A stretch of 64,000 nt of DNA from contig JAWXAZ010000103.1 in the NCBI GenBank assembly GCA_034439755.1, positions 17,898-81,897 on the forward strand, written 5' to 3'. The position numbers and the translations under genes are program-made. Positions 46,290 through 55,858 of the stretch are shown here, piece after piece. This DNA is from B1 sp034439755 (GTDB lineage: Bacteria > Bacteroidota > Bacteroidia > UKL13-3). A model generated the notes under the pieces. The model ran no database searches. It had not been told where the DNA came from and saw nothing but the letters and a program-made list of their open reading frames with translations. The number at the start of each line of letters is the position of its first letter. Within the stretch, counting starts at the first letter, position 1.

Positions 46290-47472
46290 ATCGCGCTATT
46301 TTTAATTTTGGTACTCTCAATGTCATTTGACTGGTGTTAATCAATTGCCTTTCGGCCTGGTTATCCAGCTCTATCATTATGCCATCCTCGAAGAGTAAGG
46401 CCGTTAATGCAAAAAATTTATCTGTTTCTATCTCTTTGTAATCGCCCTTTAAAGTAAGGCCACACCACTCAAAAAAACTATCCAATGGAAGCTGATTCAT
46501 CAACTTCGATTTATACAAATCTTTGTTAAAAACCCACTTGTCGCTCAACATCATTGGGTCCTCCAAAAAGATAGCCTCCTCTGTGGCAAATTGCTCCAAA
46601 TATTCCTTGGCATTTAAATACATATCATTGCTATATGGATAGGTTCTTTCAACCCTAAATACTTTTGGCAAAGGCGATTTATTAGGCATTTTCAAGAATT
46701 CAATCCAACCCGTTAATATAATAGATTCTGTTCTTATCCTTTCAATCAAAGGCAACAACTCATTGGTTAATAATTTCGATTGGTGCAATAATTCATCGTT
46801 GGTCTGAACCAAAAAATTATAGGTTTTTTCGAACTGCAAACGAATAAGCTCATCGTCAAAATTGAGCCTTCTTACATTCACATAATTGGATATATCAAAC
46901 AACTTATTGGTAATAGAATCTGCATGGCTTATATCCAAAATATTGTTCAAGGGTGTTATATAATAATCAATCCAAAAGCTTGCCTTCCTTACTTTCTCCT
47001 GATAATCCAATTTGTCTACATTCGACTTCAATTCCCTCGTTTCATTCAACAGCCTAATGGTATTCTTTTCAACTGCCTCCCTAAACTCTTTTACTTCATT
47101 ATACAAGTCGCCAATTCTTTGTCCCAATATTAACCGGTCTTTAGAAATTCCTTCTCGTATGTTTTTAAACAAAGCAGAAATAGATTGCTCATACTTCTGA
47201 ATGGTCTCTGGCAATAAGGGCCTAAACTCATTTAAGATAAACTCAAACAACTTATAATAGGTATCTCTAAATTCAAAATCATCGCCTAATTTCCGAACTA
47301 TTTTATAATCTACTAACTGTGATAAAATGTCCTCCCCACGAAAGGATATCACTTCATTTAACCGTTCTTTTCTTATAATCCCTTCTTTCGATTGTATATC
47401 AAAAAGGTCTTTTATGCTATCAAAATAATTAGCTAAAAAGTTTAAAATGGTTTTTGGTTCAGCCTTAATCAT
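46276..47472 (-). CDS. Kleisin-like subunit of an SMC complex (MksF/JetA-like)
   Basis: A 398-residue, mostly helical protein. It begins with a winged-helix-like segment (LNEVISFRGEDILSQLVDYKIVRKLGDDFEF), has a long helical region (about 100-250: ISALFKNIREGISKDRLILGQRIGDLYNEVKEF and ETRELKSNVDKLDYQEKVRKASFW), then a C-terminal domain. This fits the MukF/MksF kleisin layout. It is 12 bp after the SMC gene and overlaps the small KITE-like gene, supporting a three-subunit complex. Function as kleisin is inferred from order and helix pattern, not from a diagnostic motif. Confidence 0.68.
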   Translation of the reverse strand: MIKAEPKTILNFLANYFDSIKDLFDIQSKEGIIRKERLNEVISFRGEDILSQLVDYKIVRKLGDDFEFRDTYYKLFEFILNEFRPLLPETIQKYEQSISALFKNIREGISKDRLILGQRIGDLYNEVKEFREAVEKNTIRLLNETRELKSNVDKLDYQEKVRKASFWIDYYITPLNNILDISHADSITNKLFDISNYVNVRRLNFDDELIRLQFEKTYNFLVQTNDELLHQSKLLTNELLPLIERIRTESIILTGWIEFLKMPNKSPLPKVFRVERTYPYSNDMYLNAKEYLEQFATEEAIFLEDPMMLSDKWVFNKDLYKSKLMNQLPLDSFFEWCGLTLKGDYKEIETDKFFALTALLFEDGIMIELDNQAERQLINTSQMTLRVPKLKIARYGIS

Positions 47473-47484
47473 TTCTTTCTTATC

Positions 47485-50133
47485 TTAATTAGCCGCAACA
47501 CTTCTTTCTCCATACATGGCATTCACCTTCTCATTGATGTTTATTTTTCCAGCATTTGGATAGATAAAATAGTACTTGCCAAAACCCGCAACTGCATCTG
47601 GTGCCGCAAAAATGGGAATAAAATTATGCTCCTTGCAGAACCGCACCAACTCGGGCCGGTTTTGTTTATCAATGGTGGCAACCTCATCAATAAATAAGGC
47701 TATCCTATTTTCGTCATCAAATATGGCCAAGCGGTTAATAATGGTCATGATAATAATTAATCGAATCATTTTATCGGTACCGTCCGATTCAATTTGTTCG
47801 TTCAAATCAACCCGTTTGGTATTGCCTTTTCTGGTTAAATGCAAGGTAATATCGAACAAGTCATCAAACTCAATTTTCTTCCCACTATCTAAATATCCAT
47901 CCAATACTTTTAAGTTCTCTGAATGGTCAAACTCAAACATTAATTGCCCACGCACTTGCTGAATTTGGCTAATCTTTTTCACCTCATCCACCAAGCGCTT
48001 GTTGTCTTCCAATTCAATGGTAAGCGATTCAATATCCGAGATACGCGCTTGCGACAATTTGCTGTTAAATTTATTATAAACAAACTCTTTAAACTCTTCG
48101 TATCTTTTTAAAAGGGTATAAGCCGGATTGGCAAATTGTGCCGATATATTTTCTAACAAAGCAGAGATAGACCTTTCTTTATCATCAATAAGCGCAATCT
48201 CTTCTTCTACATACTTTATAAAATCATGTTCATCGGCAAAAGTAGATTGTAACTTATCTCTCAACTTCTCAAACAACTTGTCTTTGTTCGCTTTTAAATC
48301 ATGTCGATCCAATTGGTTGATTTGAATTTTCTTATACAAATTATCTAAGTCGTCTTGTGTCTCAAATTCTTCTCCTACCAAACCATACGCATCCAATGCT
48401 TGCTTATACTCTTGCAATTCTCGAATCCTGCGCTCTCGTTTGTCCTTATCTGCAACCAAATCTTGCACCTCAAGCTGACGTTTAGCAATGTCTTTTGCCA
48501 ATTTAGCCTGCTCTGCCTCTATCTTTTGCTTCTCCTCATTAAAAGCCTTCAAATCCTCTTTTAACTTATCAATGGTTTTAACCAAGTTTGGCCTCGATTT
48601 AATTTTCTGAATCTTGAAACGTATCTCTTCTATTAAACCATTAATACGCAACAATTCTTGCTGAGATTTCTCTAAGTTTACGGCTACTTCAAAAAGCGCT
48701 TCCTGACTTTTTAACTCAGTTTTTGCGCCCGCCATCTCATCTTTAATTTCATCAACAGATTTAAAGTCCTTTATTTCAATGTTTTTGGACAAATCAATTT
48801 CACCATCAAAGATTTTCAATTTTTCAGTAACCTTGTGTATGGCTTTTAACACTTGATTGCCAGGCAAACTCTTAACCTGCTCACTTAAAATTCCATTTAA
48901 AAACCTTCTATTTTCTTTGTTTCCAGAAATCTTGTTAATTAATAAATCGCCATAGTTTTTTATCTGATTTTCTGATCGCAAAATTTGCTCATTTAACTGG
49001 GCAATCCTATGGTCTAACATGTTGCTATTCAACTTCTGAATTTCAACCATGGTAATGCGCGATTCAATTTCTTTGCGCTTCTTATCGTAATTGCCCAACT
49101 GCTCATTTAACAGTTCAATTGGGTCATAAGAATCAATTACCTTTAACTCAACTTCCTTCTCATTTAACAACTCTGCCTTCGAATTAATTTCTGTTTCTTT
49201 GTTGCCAATTTTCCTGTCAAAATCGGCCTTCTGCGGAATCAAATTCTCATTAATTTCGGTATTGATTTTGGCGATGTTTTGATTCCTTTCGGCTAACTGT
49301 ATTTGAAGGTTAGGCAACGTACTATCAAAATTGGCATTAAATCCATAATACAACTGATTAATAATTCTAGCCTTAGCACTATACTGACTAACCACCTCTC
49401 TAAATTCATCAAATTCGTTTTTAACCGATTTTAAATTGCGAATTTCATTGTTAATTTTACGCAGGTCAATGATGTCCTTTTTGTTTTTCTGAGAAAAATT
49501 TAACACCTCATTTTCCCTGTTGTCTGCAACTATCAGCGCTTCCTTTAAGTTCTTGTTAGTAATAAGTTTTGTGTTGATTAAATACCTGTAAATTCTAGAA
49601 AAATTATTGCTTAGTCCTTCTGTTTTTACATTATCATCTAACCACACCACGCCATTGTTTCTGCGACCACGTTGGTAAACCGTATTAAACACTTCGCGCT
49701 TGTCTTTAAAGGCTTCCAAGGCAATGCCATCTTTAGCCATAGCTTCTTGAACTTCATCAAATTTGAGTAGCTTTTTACTGGAGTCAACAAAAAAATGCTC
49801 CTTGTATTCGCTATTAAACCTAAAATACTCAAGTTCAGAATCGCCATTGCGTTTAACCAAAATACAGTAATAAGATTTCTTAAAAATCTCGAATACAATA
49901 TAACTCTGATTTGGGTTTGGAAAATAATGATGAAGTGTCTCTTTATCGCCACGGCGCTGACCACTAAAAGTCATCTTATTACCGTCGATGATAAATAAAA
50001 AATTTAGGGCGTAAATAAGGGTACTCTTACCAATATTATTCGGCCCAACCAATTGTAAACTATCACAATCGTTTAACCTAATTTCGGCCTTTCCGTAAAC
50101 CTTTGAATTTAAAATAGTTAATGATGTCAACAT
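47485..50133 (-). CDS. SMC-like ATPase (MksB/JetC/MukB-like)
   Basis: An 882-residue ABC-type ATPase. Walker A is GPNNIGKSTL (30-39), in a typical SMC N-terminal fold (LTSLTILNSKVYGKAEIRL). A coiled coil spans about 250-770. Walker B is IALFIDEVATID (about 811-822), followed by ENFIPIFAAPDAVAGF-like sequence as in MksB/JetC. The ESDGTDKMIRLI segment stands where the ABC signature is expected. At 882 residues it is shorter than most MksB/JetC proteins. In gene order SMC, kleisin, KITE it differs from JetABCD. No JetD-like nuclease gene lies in the flanks (lepB upstream, aroC downstream). Expected role: DNA loop extrusion or compaction, or plasmid defence. Confidence 0.82.
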   Translation of the reverse strand: MLTSLTILNSKVYGKAEIRLNDCDSLQLVGPNNIGKSTLIYALNFLFIIDGNKMTFSGQRRGDKETLHHYFPNPNQSYIVFEIFKKSYYCILVKRNGDSELEYFRFNSEYKEHFFVDSSKKLLKFDEVQEAMAKDGIALEAFKDKREVFNTVYQRGRRNNGVVWLDDNVKTEGLSNNFSRIYRYLINTKLITNKNLKEALIVADNRENEVLNFSQKNKKDIIDLRKINNEIRNLKSVKNEFDEFREVVSQYSAKARIINQLYYGFNANFDSTLPNLQIQLAERNQNIAKINTEINENLIPQKADFDRKIGNKETEINSKAELLNEKEVELKVIDSYDPIELLNEQLGNYDKKRKEIESRITMVEIQKLNSNMLDHRIAQLNEQILRSENQIKNYGDLLINKISGNKENRRFLNGILSEQVKSLPGNQVLKAIHKVTEKLKIFDGEIDLSKNIEIKDFKSVDEIKDEMAGAKTELKSQEALFEVAVNLEKSQQELLRINGLIEEIRFKIQKIKSRPNLVKTIDKLKEDLKAFNEEKQKIEAEQAKLAKDIAKRQLEVQDLVADKDKRERRIRELQEYKQALDAYGLVGEEFETQDDLDNLYKKIQINQLDRHDLKANKDKLFEKLRDKLQSTFADEHDFIKYVEEEIALIDDKERSISALLENISAQFANPAYTLLKRYEEFKEFVYNKFNSKLSQARISDIESLTIELEDNKRLVDEVKKISQIQQVRGQLMFEFDHSENLKVLDGYLDSGKKIEFDDLFDITLHLTRKGNTKRVDLNEQIESDGTDKMIRLIIIMTIINRLAIFDDENRIALFIDEVATIDKQNRPELVRFCKEHNFIPIFAAPDAVAGFGKYYFIYPNAGKININEKVNAMYGERSVAAN

Positions 50134-50359
50134 GCTTTTTGCTGCAATTTAATGAGGCAAAATACACATCTATCACCACAAGAAACCCACACGAAATACA
50201 CACTGAAAAAGCATAGCCAATTTTGCCCACTTTATACCCTTACTATTATTTAAATAAATCCAAAAGACAATTTAAATAAAGCTAGAATAAATGCACAAAC
50301 ACAAAAGGATAAGTTAAAACATTATTGAACAATTACCAATTGCGCATCGGTATTTGAAC

Positions 50360-51733
50360 CTAATGAATAAAAGAGAAAACCCTTTTCCAGCGAATTTTTT
50401 CAAGAATATTGGCGCCATTTTTATCCCAACTCATCCAAACAAATAGGGCTTTTCCAACAATATTGGTTTCTGGCACAAATCCCCAGAACCTGCTATCGGC
50501 ACTGTTATGGCGGTTATCGCCCATCATAAAATAATAATTATACTTAAATTGGTAAGAGTCTATTTCCTTTCCGCCCAAGATAAACTTGCCATTCTCCATT
50601 TTAAAATCTGGATTATTCTCATAAACCCTAATGGCACGCTCATAAAGCGAAAATTGAGTGCTATCCAATTTAACCACATCACCCGCTTTAGGAATATATA
50701 TTGGTCCGTAAAAATCTACGCTCCAAGGCATGGAGGTATTATGGGGAAAAAGATACTCTTGGTACTCGCCATCATGACTAAACAAGGAATCCACTTTTAA
50801 TACACCCCCTTCTTTTTCTAAAAGCTGTTTTGCAGCATAAGTCAGTGGAAAAGCAAAATCCAAGTTGCCATGTGGCAAATTTTCACCCTCCGAAATATCA
50901 TACCTACGCAATGTCTTTTGGAAACTTTTCTCATTCCAAAACCCATCGTCGTTAAACTTAACAAAGTACTTAAACTGCATGTTTTCTGGGTTTTCTGCAG
51001 CAACATTGTTAATAAAAACCTGCCCATTAACCACTTTCAAACTGTCGCCAGCTATGCCTAAACACCTTTTAATATAATTCTCCTTTTTATCAAATGGCCT
51101 ACCATCCTCAAAAGGATAATTGAACACCACCACATCGTTATTTTTTACTGGGGTAAATGCAGGCAATCTTTTATAAGGCATTTGCATAAACCTAAGAAAA
51201 CTAGGCGTAGAATCTGTTAAAGGCAATACGTTATGTGAGAACGGAAATGACAAGGGCGTAACTGGTAAGCGGGTGCCAAAATGAAATTTGCTCACAAATA
51301 AAAAGTCGCCTACTAACAAAGATTTTTCCATGGAGGATGTTGGTATGGTGTAGGCTTCAATAAAGTACGACCTAATAACCGTGGCCGCCAAGGTGGCAAA
51401 CCAAAGCGCATCACCCCACTCATAAACCATCTGATTGTCTGGCTTATTTACCAGTTTAACCAATGACAGTATAAAGAGAACACTGTAAATAATTGGCGAT
51501 ACTATAAAGGCCAATAGACGCGTAAAATAGAGGAAAATTAAGGCACAACCATAACCAAAGTTTAACAAGGCCATTCCCAAACTCGCACCAGCACTTAAAT
51601 ATAAGGCAAAAATAACTAGGTTTAAAAAACACCAAACCACCGCAATAATCCATTGCTTTTGCGAAAACTCTTTCGGACTTTTAAAATAATATTGGAAGGT
51701 TGCTTTTAAGTCAATAGCTGATTTTTGCTGCAT
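50360..51733 (-). CDS. lepB: Signal peptidase I
   Basis: A 457-residue, long Bacteroidota-type LepB that cleaves signal peptides at the inner membrane. Three membrane segments at about 28-95 come before the periplasmic catalytic domain. The catalytic Ser is Ser134 in TIPTSSMEKSLLVGDFLFVSKF, and the catalytic Lys is about Lys222 in NYIKRCLGIAGDSLKV. The C-terminal motif MMGDNRHNSADSRFWGFVPE is present. It ends the UPF0173-parAB-DUF5683-dapB-lepB minus-strand series, and its stop is 226 bp before the SMC operon start. Confidence 0.96.
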   Translation of the reverse strand: MQQKSAIDLKATFQYYFKSPKEFSQKQWIIAVVWCFLNLVIFALYLSAGASLGMALLNFGYGCALIFLYFTRLLAFIVSPIIYSVLFILSLVKLVNKPDNQMVYEWGDALWFATLAATVIRSYFIEAYTIPTSSMEKSLLVGDFLFVSKFHFGTRLPVTPLSFPFSHNVLPLTDSTPSFLRFMQMPYKRLPAFTPVKNNDVVVFNYPFEDGRPFDKKENYIKRCLGIAGDSLKVVNGQVFINNVAAENPENMQFKYFVKFNDDGFWNEKSFQKTLRRYDISEGENLPHGNLDFAFPLTYAAKQLLEKEGGVLKVDSLFSHDGEYQEYLFPHNTSMPWSVDFYGPIYIPKAGDVVKLDSTQFSLYERAIRVYENNPDFKMENGKFILGGKEIDSYQFKYNYYFMMGDNRHNSADSRFWGFVPETNIVGKALFVWMSWDKNGANILEKIRWKRVFSFIH

Positions 51734-51823
51734 AATTTTTTCTTTAGTGAACGCATGAATGTATAAACAGGTATATACCTTTAATTAACAATTCATTTAA
51801 CGGTATTTGGAACAAATAAAAGG

Positions 51824-52585
51824 TTATTTATTAATAATTTCATCTAAATTTAGGATATCATCCATGGTATAAACACCCTTTTTTCCAACTATCCACTCTG
51901 CCGCCATCAAAGCGCCCTTGGCAAATCCATACCTCGATTTGGCATCATGGGTAATCTCAATTAAATCTATCATAGATTCATATTTTACTTTATGCAAACC
52001 GGTAACATCACCCTCACGAAACGATTCCACCAGCAATTCATGTGGCTTAGCACTTTGAGCGGGTTGGTCTTTCCCAAAAATTAAACGCTCGCGGATAATT
52101 GTTTTGCTCTTTATTTCATCCATAATATGGCCTGCCAAAGACAAAGCCGTTCCACTTGGATGATCCATTTTTGCCAAATGATGTACCTCTTCTATCATCA
52201 CATCATACGTATCAAAATGTGCCATCATGGAAGCCATAATCTTGTTGAGCTTATAAAACAAATTCACCCCAATGCTATAATTGGTGCTATGAACCAAAGC
52301 CTGACCTTCCTTTAAACATTTGGCTGTTATTTCATCAAGTTGATCGTACCAACCTGTTGTACCCACCACAATAGGGGTGTTGCTTTCAAAACATTTAAGA
52401 ATATTGTCAACCGCCGCCGTTGGCATACTAAAGTCAATGGCAACATCCACATTTCTTAAACTTACCGGCATAAAATCATAGGCATTTTCGAGATTTACCT
52501 TATAAACTATTTCATGTCCTTTAGCCAAAGCAACTTTCTCAATTGCCATGCCCATTTTGCCATAACCTAATAATGCAATTTTCAT
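51824..52585 (-). CDS. dapB: 4-hydroxy-tetrahydrodipicolinate reductase
   Basis: DapB reduces hydroxy-tetrahydrodipicolinate with NAD(P)H in the lysine/DAP pathway; dapD at the left of the window acts later. The 253-residue protein has the nucleotide-binding loop LGYGKMGMAI (residues 5-14), VDVAIDFSMPTA, VGTTGW and the catalytic EVHHLAKMDHPSGTAL. It lies 139 bp after DUF5683 and 90 bp before lepB, an arrangement common in the phylum. Confidence 0.96.
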   Translation of the reverse strand: MKIALLGYGKMGMAIEKVALAKGHEIVYKVNLENAYDFMPVSLRNVDVAIDFSMPTAAVDNILKCFESNTPIVVGTTGWYDQLDEITAKCLKEGQALVHSTNYSIGVNLFYKLNKIMASMMAHFDTYDVMIEEVHHLAKMDHPSGTALSLAGHIMDEIKSKTIIRERLIFGKDQPAQSAKPHELLVESFREGDVTGLHKVKYESMIDLIEITHDAKSRYGFAKGALMAAEWIVGKKGVYTMDDILNLDEIINK

Positions 52586-52724
52586 TTACAAATAGAATTT
52601 ATTCTGTTGCTGAACCAATATTTAAGCAGGAACTTAATTTTCTTTCTAACATTAATTTTTCAACGCCATAAAGATAGTTTTTTCCAAATTCATTTAAAAA
52701 TTCGTTTCCTTAAATTATCGTCTT

Positions 52725-53279
52725 TTATTTTAAGCGAAATTGTAGGTTCAGACCGGTATAAGTACCCGCATAACCAATACCATACTGAGGCTTCACTTTT
52801 AAAGTTAATTTATCACTTACATCAAACTCCTTTAAATGCGCATCTACCGCCGCATCTATTAAGTTAAAAGCATACCAACCTACCAAGCCAATAGCCGATA
52901 AATCTCTGCTTTTGCGGTAACTTTCACGTAAGGAATACAACATTTCTGTAGGCACATTCTGATACTCCAAATTGCTTACAGGCTCATTGTTTAAGCGCTG
53001 TATATAAGACAACCTTACCTCATTAAAGGCCTTGTTGTAAAATATAAATGAATACGTTAATACCCCAAAACCAACATAGATTACCGGCACTTTCCAATAT
53101 CTTTCATTGTAAATCTGCCCGCCTCCAGGAACTAATGACAATAAAGTAGCCTTCTGCACCCTGCTCATTCCAGGCGGGTTTTCAACAGCATCTTTGCTGC
53201 TCTTTGTTTCTGATTGTTGCGCATTCACAACATTTAACGCAAACAAAATTAGGAAGGAAAAAAGGAAATGAATCCGCAT
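52725..53279 (-). CDS. DUF5683 membrane-associated protein
   Basis: A 184-residue protein. It has a signal peptide (HFLFSFLILFALNVVNAQ) and then the DUF5683 domain with RVQKATLLSLVPGGGQIYNERYWKVPVIY, two or three hydrophobic segments and RESYRKSRDLSAIGLVGWYAFNLIDAAVDAHL. The function is unknown. Its start codon overlaps the parB stop by one base, and it is followed by dapB. This placement is conserved in many Bacteroidota. Confidence 0.9.
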   Translation of the reverse strand: MRIHFLFSFLILFALNVVNAQQSETKSSKDAVENPPGMSRVQKATLLSLVPGGGQIYNERYWKVPVIYVGFGVLTYSFIFYNKAFNEVRLSYIQRLNNEPVSNLEYQNVPTEMLYSLRESYRKSRDLSAIGLVGWYAFNLIDAAVDAHLKEFDVSDKLTLKVKPQYGIGYAGTYTGLNLQFRLK

Positions 53280-54169
53280 TATAATAATTCAATAATTCTC
53301 TTTAAATCTTGCTGAGATTTAAAAGGAATACTAACCATCCCTCTGCCACGCTCATCTGCCTTAATTTTAACTTTTACCTCCAATTTGTTGCTCAAAGATT
53401 TTTGATATTCAATAAACCCATCAGGCAATTCTGATTTCTTTTTTGGCAATACCATTGGCTTGCTATCATCATCTTTGCGCTCTTGAGCAGCCTTTACCAA
53501 ACCTTCAACTTCGCGCACAGATAAGCCTTCTTCCAACATTTTGTTAAAAAGGTATTGTTGCTCATCTTGGTTGTCTATATTAATAATGGCACGGGCATGA
53601 CCCATAGAAATTTGTCCGTCTCTAATGGCAGCCTGAATATTATCTGGCAACCTTAATAAGCGCAAATAATTATTTACCGTAGAACGATTTTTACCCACTC
53701 GTTCGCCCAATTGCTCTTGATTTAAAGAACACTCATCTACCAATCTCTTATAACTAAAAGCAATCTCCATGGCATTTAATTCTTGTCTTTGAATATTCTC
53801 AATCAAAGCCATCTCTAACATGCCTTGGTCGTCGGCCAAGCGAATAAATGCAGGAATATTGGTTAATCCAGCCAAACGAGCAGCCCTCGTTCTGCGCTCA
53901 CCGCTGATAATTTGGTAACTATCATAACCCAGTTTTCTAACCGTAATTGGTTGAATAATGCCATGAACCCTAATAGAATCGGCCAATTCATTTAAAGCAA
54001 CTTCTTCAAACTCCTCGCGGGGTTGAAAAGGATTTGCCTGAACCTGACTAATTGGAATTTCGCTAATGGAATGTAATGGCTTCGATTCTGTTGCCGTAAT
54101 ATCTGTACTTGTATTCTCTAATAGGGCACTCAATCCCCTTCCCAATGCATTTCTTTGTTGTTTACTCAT
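53279..54169 (-). CDS. parB: Chromosome-partitioning protein ParB
   Basis: A 296-residue ParB/Spo0J-type CTPase that binds parS sites. It opens with NALGRGLSALL, then SQVQANPFQPREEF (N-terminal box), GERRTRAARLAGL (CTP-binding box II), ENIQRQELNAMEIAFSYKRL, a helix-turn-helix (NQEQLGERVGKNRSTVNNYLRLL) and ISMGHARAIINI. The C-terminal dimerisation domain ends with LKRIIELL. It is 26 bp after parA. Confidence 0.97.
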   Translation of the reverse strand: MSKQQRNALGRGLSALLENTSTDITATESKPLHSISEIPISQVQANPFQPREEFEEVALNELADSIRVHGIIQPITVRKLGYDSYQIISGERRTRAARLAGLTNIPAFIRLADDQGMLEMALIENIQRQELNAMEIAFSYKRLVDECSLNQEQLGERVGKNRSTVNNYLRLLRLPDNIQAAIRDGQISMGHARAIINIDNQDEQQYLFNKMLEEGLSVREVEGLVKAAQERKDDDSKPMVLPKKKSELPDGFIEYQKSLSNKLEVKVKIKADERGRGMVSIPFKSQQDLKRIIELL

Positions 54170-54195
54170 CTCTATATTTTTAACCGCCCAATTAC

Positions 54196-55002
54196 TTAAT
54201 TTAAATCATGTTTAGAATCCATCATGCTGGTTTTTGTTAAGCCATTTTTATGAAGCAATTCCTTGGCCAAGTTTAAATAATTTACAGCTCCCTTGCTTTC
54301 TGCATCATGTGTTATTACCGCCACGCCAAAACTTGGCGCTTCACTCAACTTCGTATTCCTTTGAATAATGGTATCAAATACCAAATCTTGAAAATGCATT
54401 TTCACCTCGTCAACCACTTGGTTACTCAAACGTAAACGCATATCATACATAGTTAACAACAAACCTTCAATTTGCAATTCTGTATTTAAATTATTTTGAA
54501 TAATCTTTACGGTATTCAATAATTTACCCAATCCCTCCAAAGCAAAATACTCGCATTGAACCGGAATAATAACAGAATCACTTGCCACCAACGAATTGGT
54601 GGTAATCAAACCCAAGGAAGGTGAACAATCAATAATCACAAAATCGTACAGCTTAGTCACTTTCTCCAAAGCATACTTCATAATTCGCTCTCTGTTGGGC
54701 ACATTTATTAACTCTATTTCGGCACCAACCAAATCAATATTCGAGGGCAAAATATCCAAATAAGCAAAGTCAGTTCCAATGATGGCATCCTTGGCAGGCA
54801 CCTCATTTACCAATACCTCATACAAACCCGTACGAACATCTTTTGGATCAAACCCAAGACCCGAAGTTGTATTGGCCTGCGGATCGGCATCAATAATTAG
54901 TGTTTTAAATTCTAAAACAGCTAAACTAGCAGCTAAGTTAATGGCAGTGGTTGTTTTACCCACTCCTCCCTTTTGATTTACTATAGAAATTGTTTTACCC
55001 AT
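54196..55002 (-). CDS. parA: Chromosome-partitioning ATPase ParA/Soj
   Basis: A 268-residue P-loop ATPase that binds DNA and works with ParB to segregate the chromosome. The deviant Walker A is KGGVGKTTTAINL near residues 10-22; Walker A' DADPQANTTSGLG and Walker B VIIDCSPSLGLITTN follow. I chose the ATG at 55002 (MGKTISIVNQ) over a GTG at 55029 that lies inside the upstream gene. It begins 7 bp after the UPF0173 hydrolase stop. Confidence 0.97.
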   Translation of the reverse strand: MGKTISIVNQKGGVGKTTTAINLAASLAVLEFKTLIIDADPQANTTSGLGFDPKDVRTGLYEVLVNEVPAKDAIIGTDFAYLDILPSNIDLVGAEIELINVPNRERIMKYALEKVTKLYDFVIIDCSPSLGLITTNSLVASDSVIIPVQCEYFALEGLGKLLNTVKIIQNNLNTELQIEGLLLTMYDMRLRLSNQVVDEVKMHFQDLVFDTIIQRNTKLSEAPSFGVAVITHDAESKGAVNYLNLAKELLHKNGLTKTSMMDSKHDLN

Positions 55003-55009
55003 ATTCTTT

Positions 55010-55693
55010 TTAAACGGTGAATTTCTCACCAGATTTTAACAAAATTAAACTTATACCCTTTTCCTCAAACTCCTTTTTAGCCTGCACCGCATCTATCACA
55101 ATATATCCAAAGGTATCATAATGCAAACCAACTACCCTTTTACAATTCAAATAACGACTCGCTGCATATGCCGCATCCTCGGCATCCATGGTAAAATTAC
55201 CCCCAATTGGTAACAAAGCTAAATCAATATCATATCGCTCACCAGTAACCTTCATCTCCATATTTAAACCGGTATCGCCACTGTAATATAGCGTTTTTCC
55301 ACTATATTTAATCACAAAACCCACCGCAGTACCTGCATAAGTTCCATCGGCCAAACTGCTGCTATGGGCCGCATATACCATGCTTAATTCACCAAAATCA
55401 AAATTACGCTTGCCACCAATGTTCATGGGGTGACAAAAACTAACTCCCTGTTTTTCTAACCAACACGTTATTTCCCAAGAAGCAATTACCAATGCGCCCG
55501 TCTTTTTGGCCAAATAAACCAAATCACCGGTATGGTCGGAATGACCATGGCTAACCAATATAAAATCGGCCTCCAGCGCATCAATATCAACCCCTTTAGC
55601 AAACTCATTGCCATTAATAAAAGGATCAAACAGCAGCTTTTTGCCTGCCACCTCCAGTAAAAAACAAGAATGTCCGTAATACGTAATGAGCAT
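55010..55693 (-). CDS. UPF0173-type metal-dependent hydrolase
   Basis: A 227-residue metallo-beta-lactamase-fold protein. The zinc-binding motif is SHGHSDHTGD (about 47-56), with further ligands in AAHSSSL, YYSGDTG and GLHYDTFG. This UPF0173 group has an unknown natural substrate. The ATG at 55693 was preferred to a GTG at 55717. It is the first gene before parA-parB and is followed by parA in 7 bp. A pair of parS-like half sites lies just upstream. Confidence 0.9.
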   Translation of the reverse strand: MLITYYGHSCFLLEVAGKKLLFDPFINGNEFAKGVDIDALEADFILVSHGHSDHTGDLVYLAKKTGALVIASWEITCWLEKQGVSFCHPMNIGGKRNFDFGELSMVYAAHSSSLADGTYAGTAVGFVIKYSGKTLYYSGDTGLNMEMKVTGERYDIDLALLPIGGNFTMDAEDAAYAASRYLNCKRVVGLHYDTFGYIVIDAVQAKKEFEEKGISLILLKSGEKFTV

Positions 55694-55700
55694 ATTTTCC

Positions 55701-55730
55701 GTGAAACATAGATCCACCTTGTGTGAAACA
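55701..55730. promoter_or_regulatory. Pair of parS-like half sites upstream of the hydrolase-parAB genes
   Basis: GTGAAACA occurs at 55701-55708 and again at 55723-55730, 22 bp apart in the same orientation, just before the UPF0173-parA-parB genes. GTGAAACA is the right half of the ParB consensus TGTTNCACGTGAAACA. The left halves (ATTTTCC and CACCTTGT) do not match. ParB might bind these as weak sites or autoregulate from them; no full parS was noticed in the window. Confidence 0.35.
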
Positions 55731-55858
55731 TTGTATCTCCTTCAAATAACGAAATTGAAATTGGCAACTAATACACCACATATCAACAGGGGTGTGGATT
55801 TCTTTACGGTCTGATCCAACGCCAGTTAAAACTATTGCTTGCGTATCTATAAAAAAAA

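Noticed and set aside
45756..50133. Complete Wadjet (JetABCD) defence system
   Set aside because: Only three genes are present, in a different order, and no JetD-like gene flanks them. I describe it as MksBEF-like instead.
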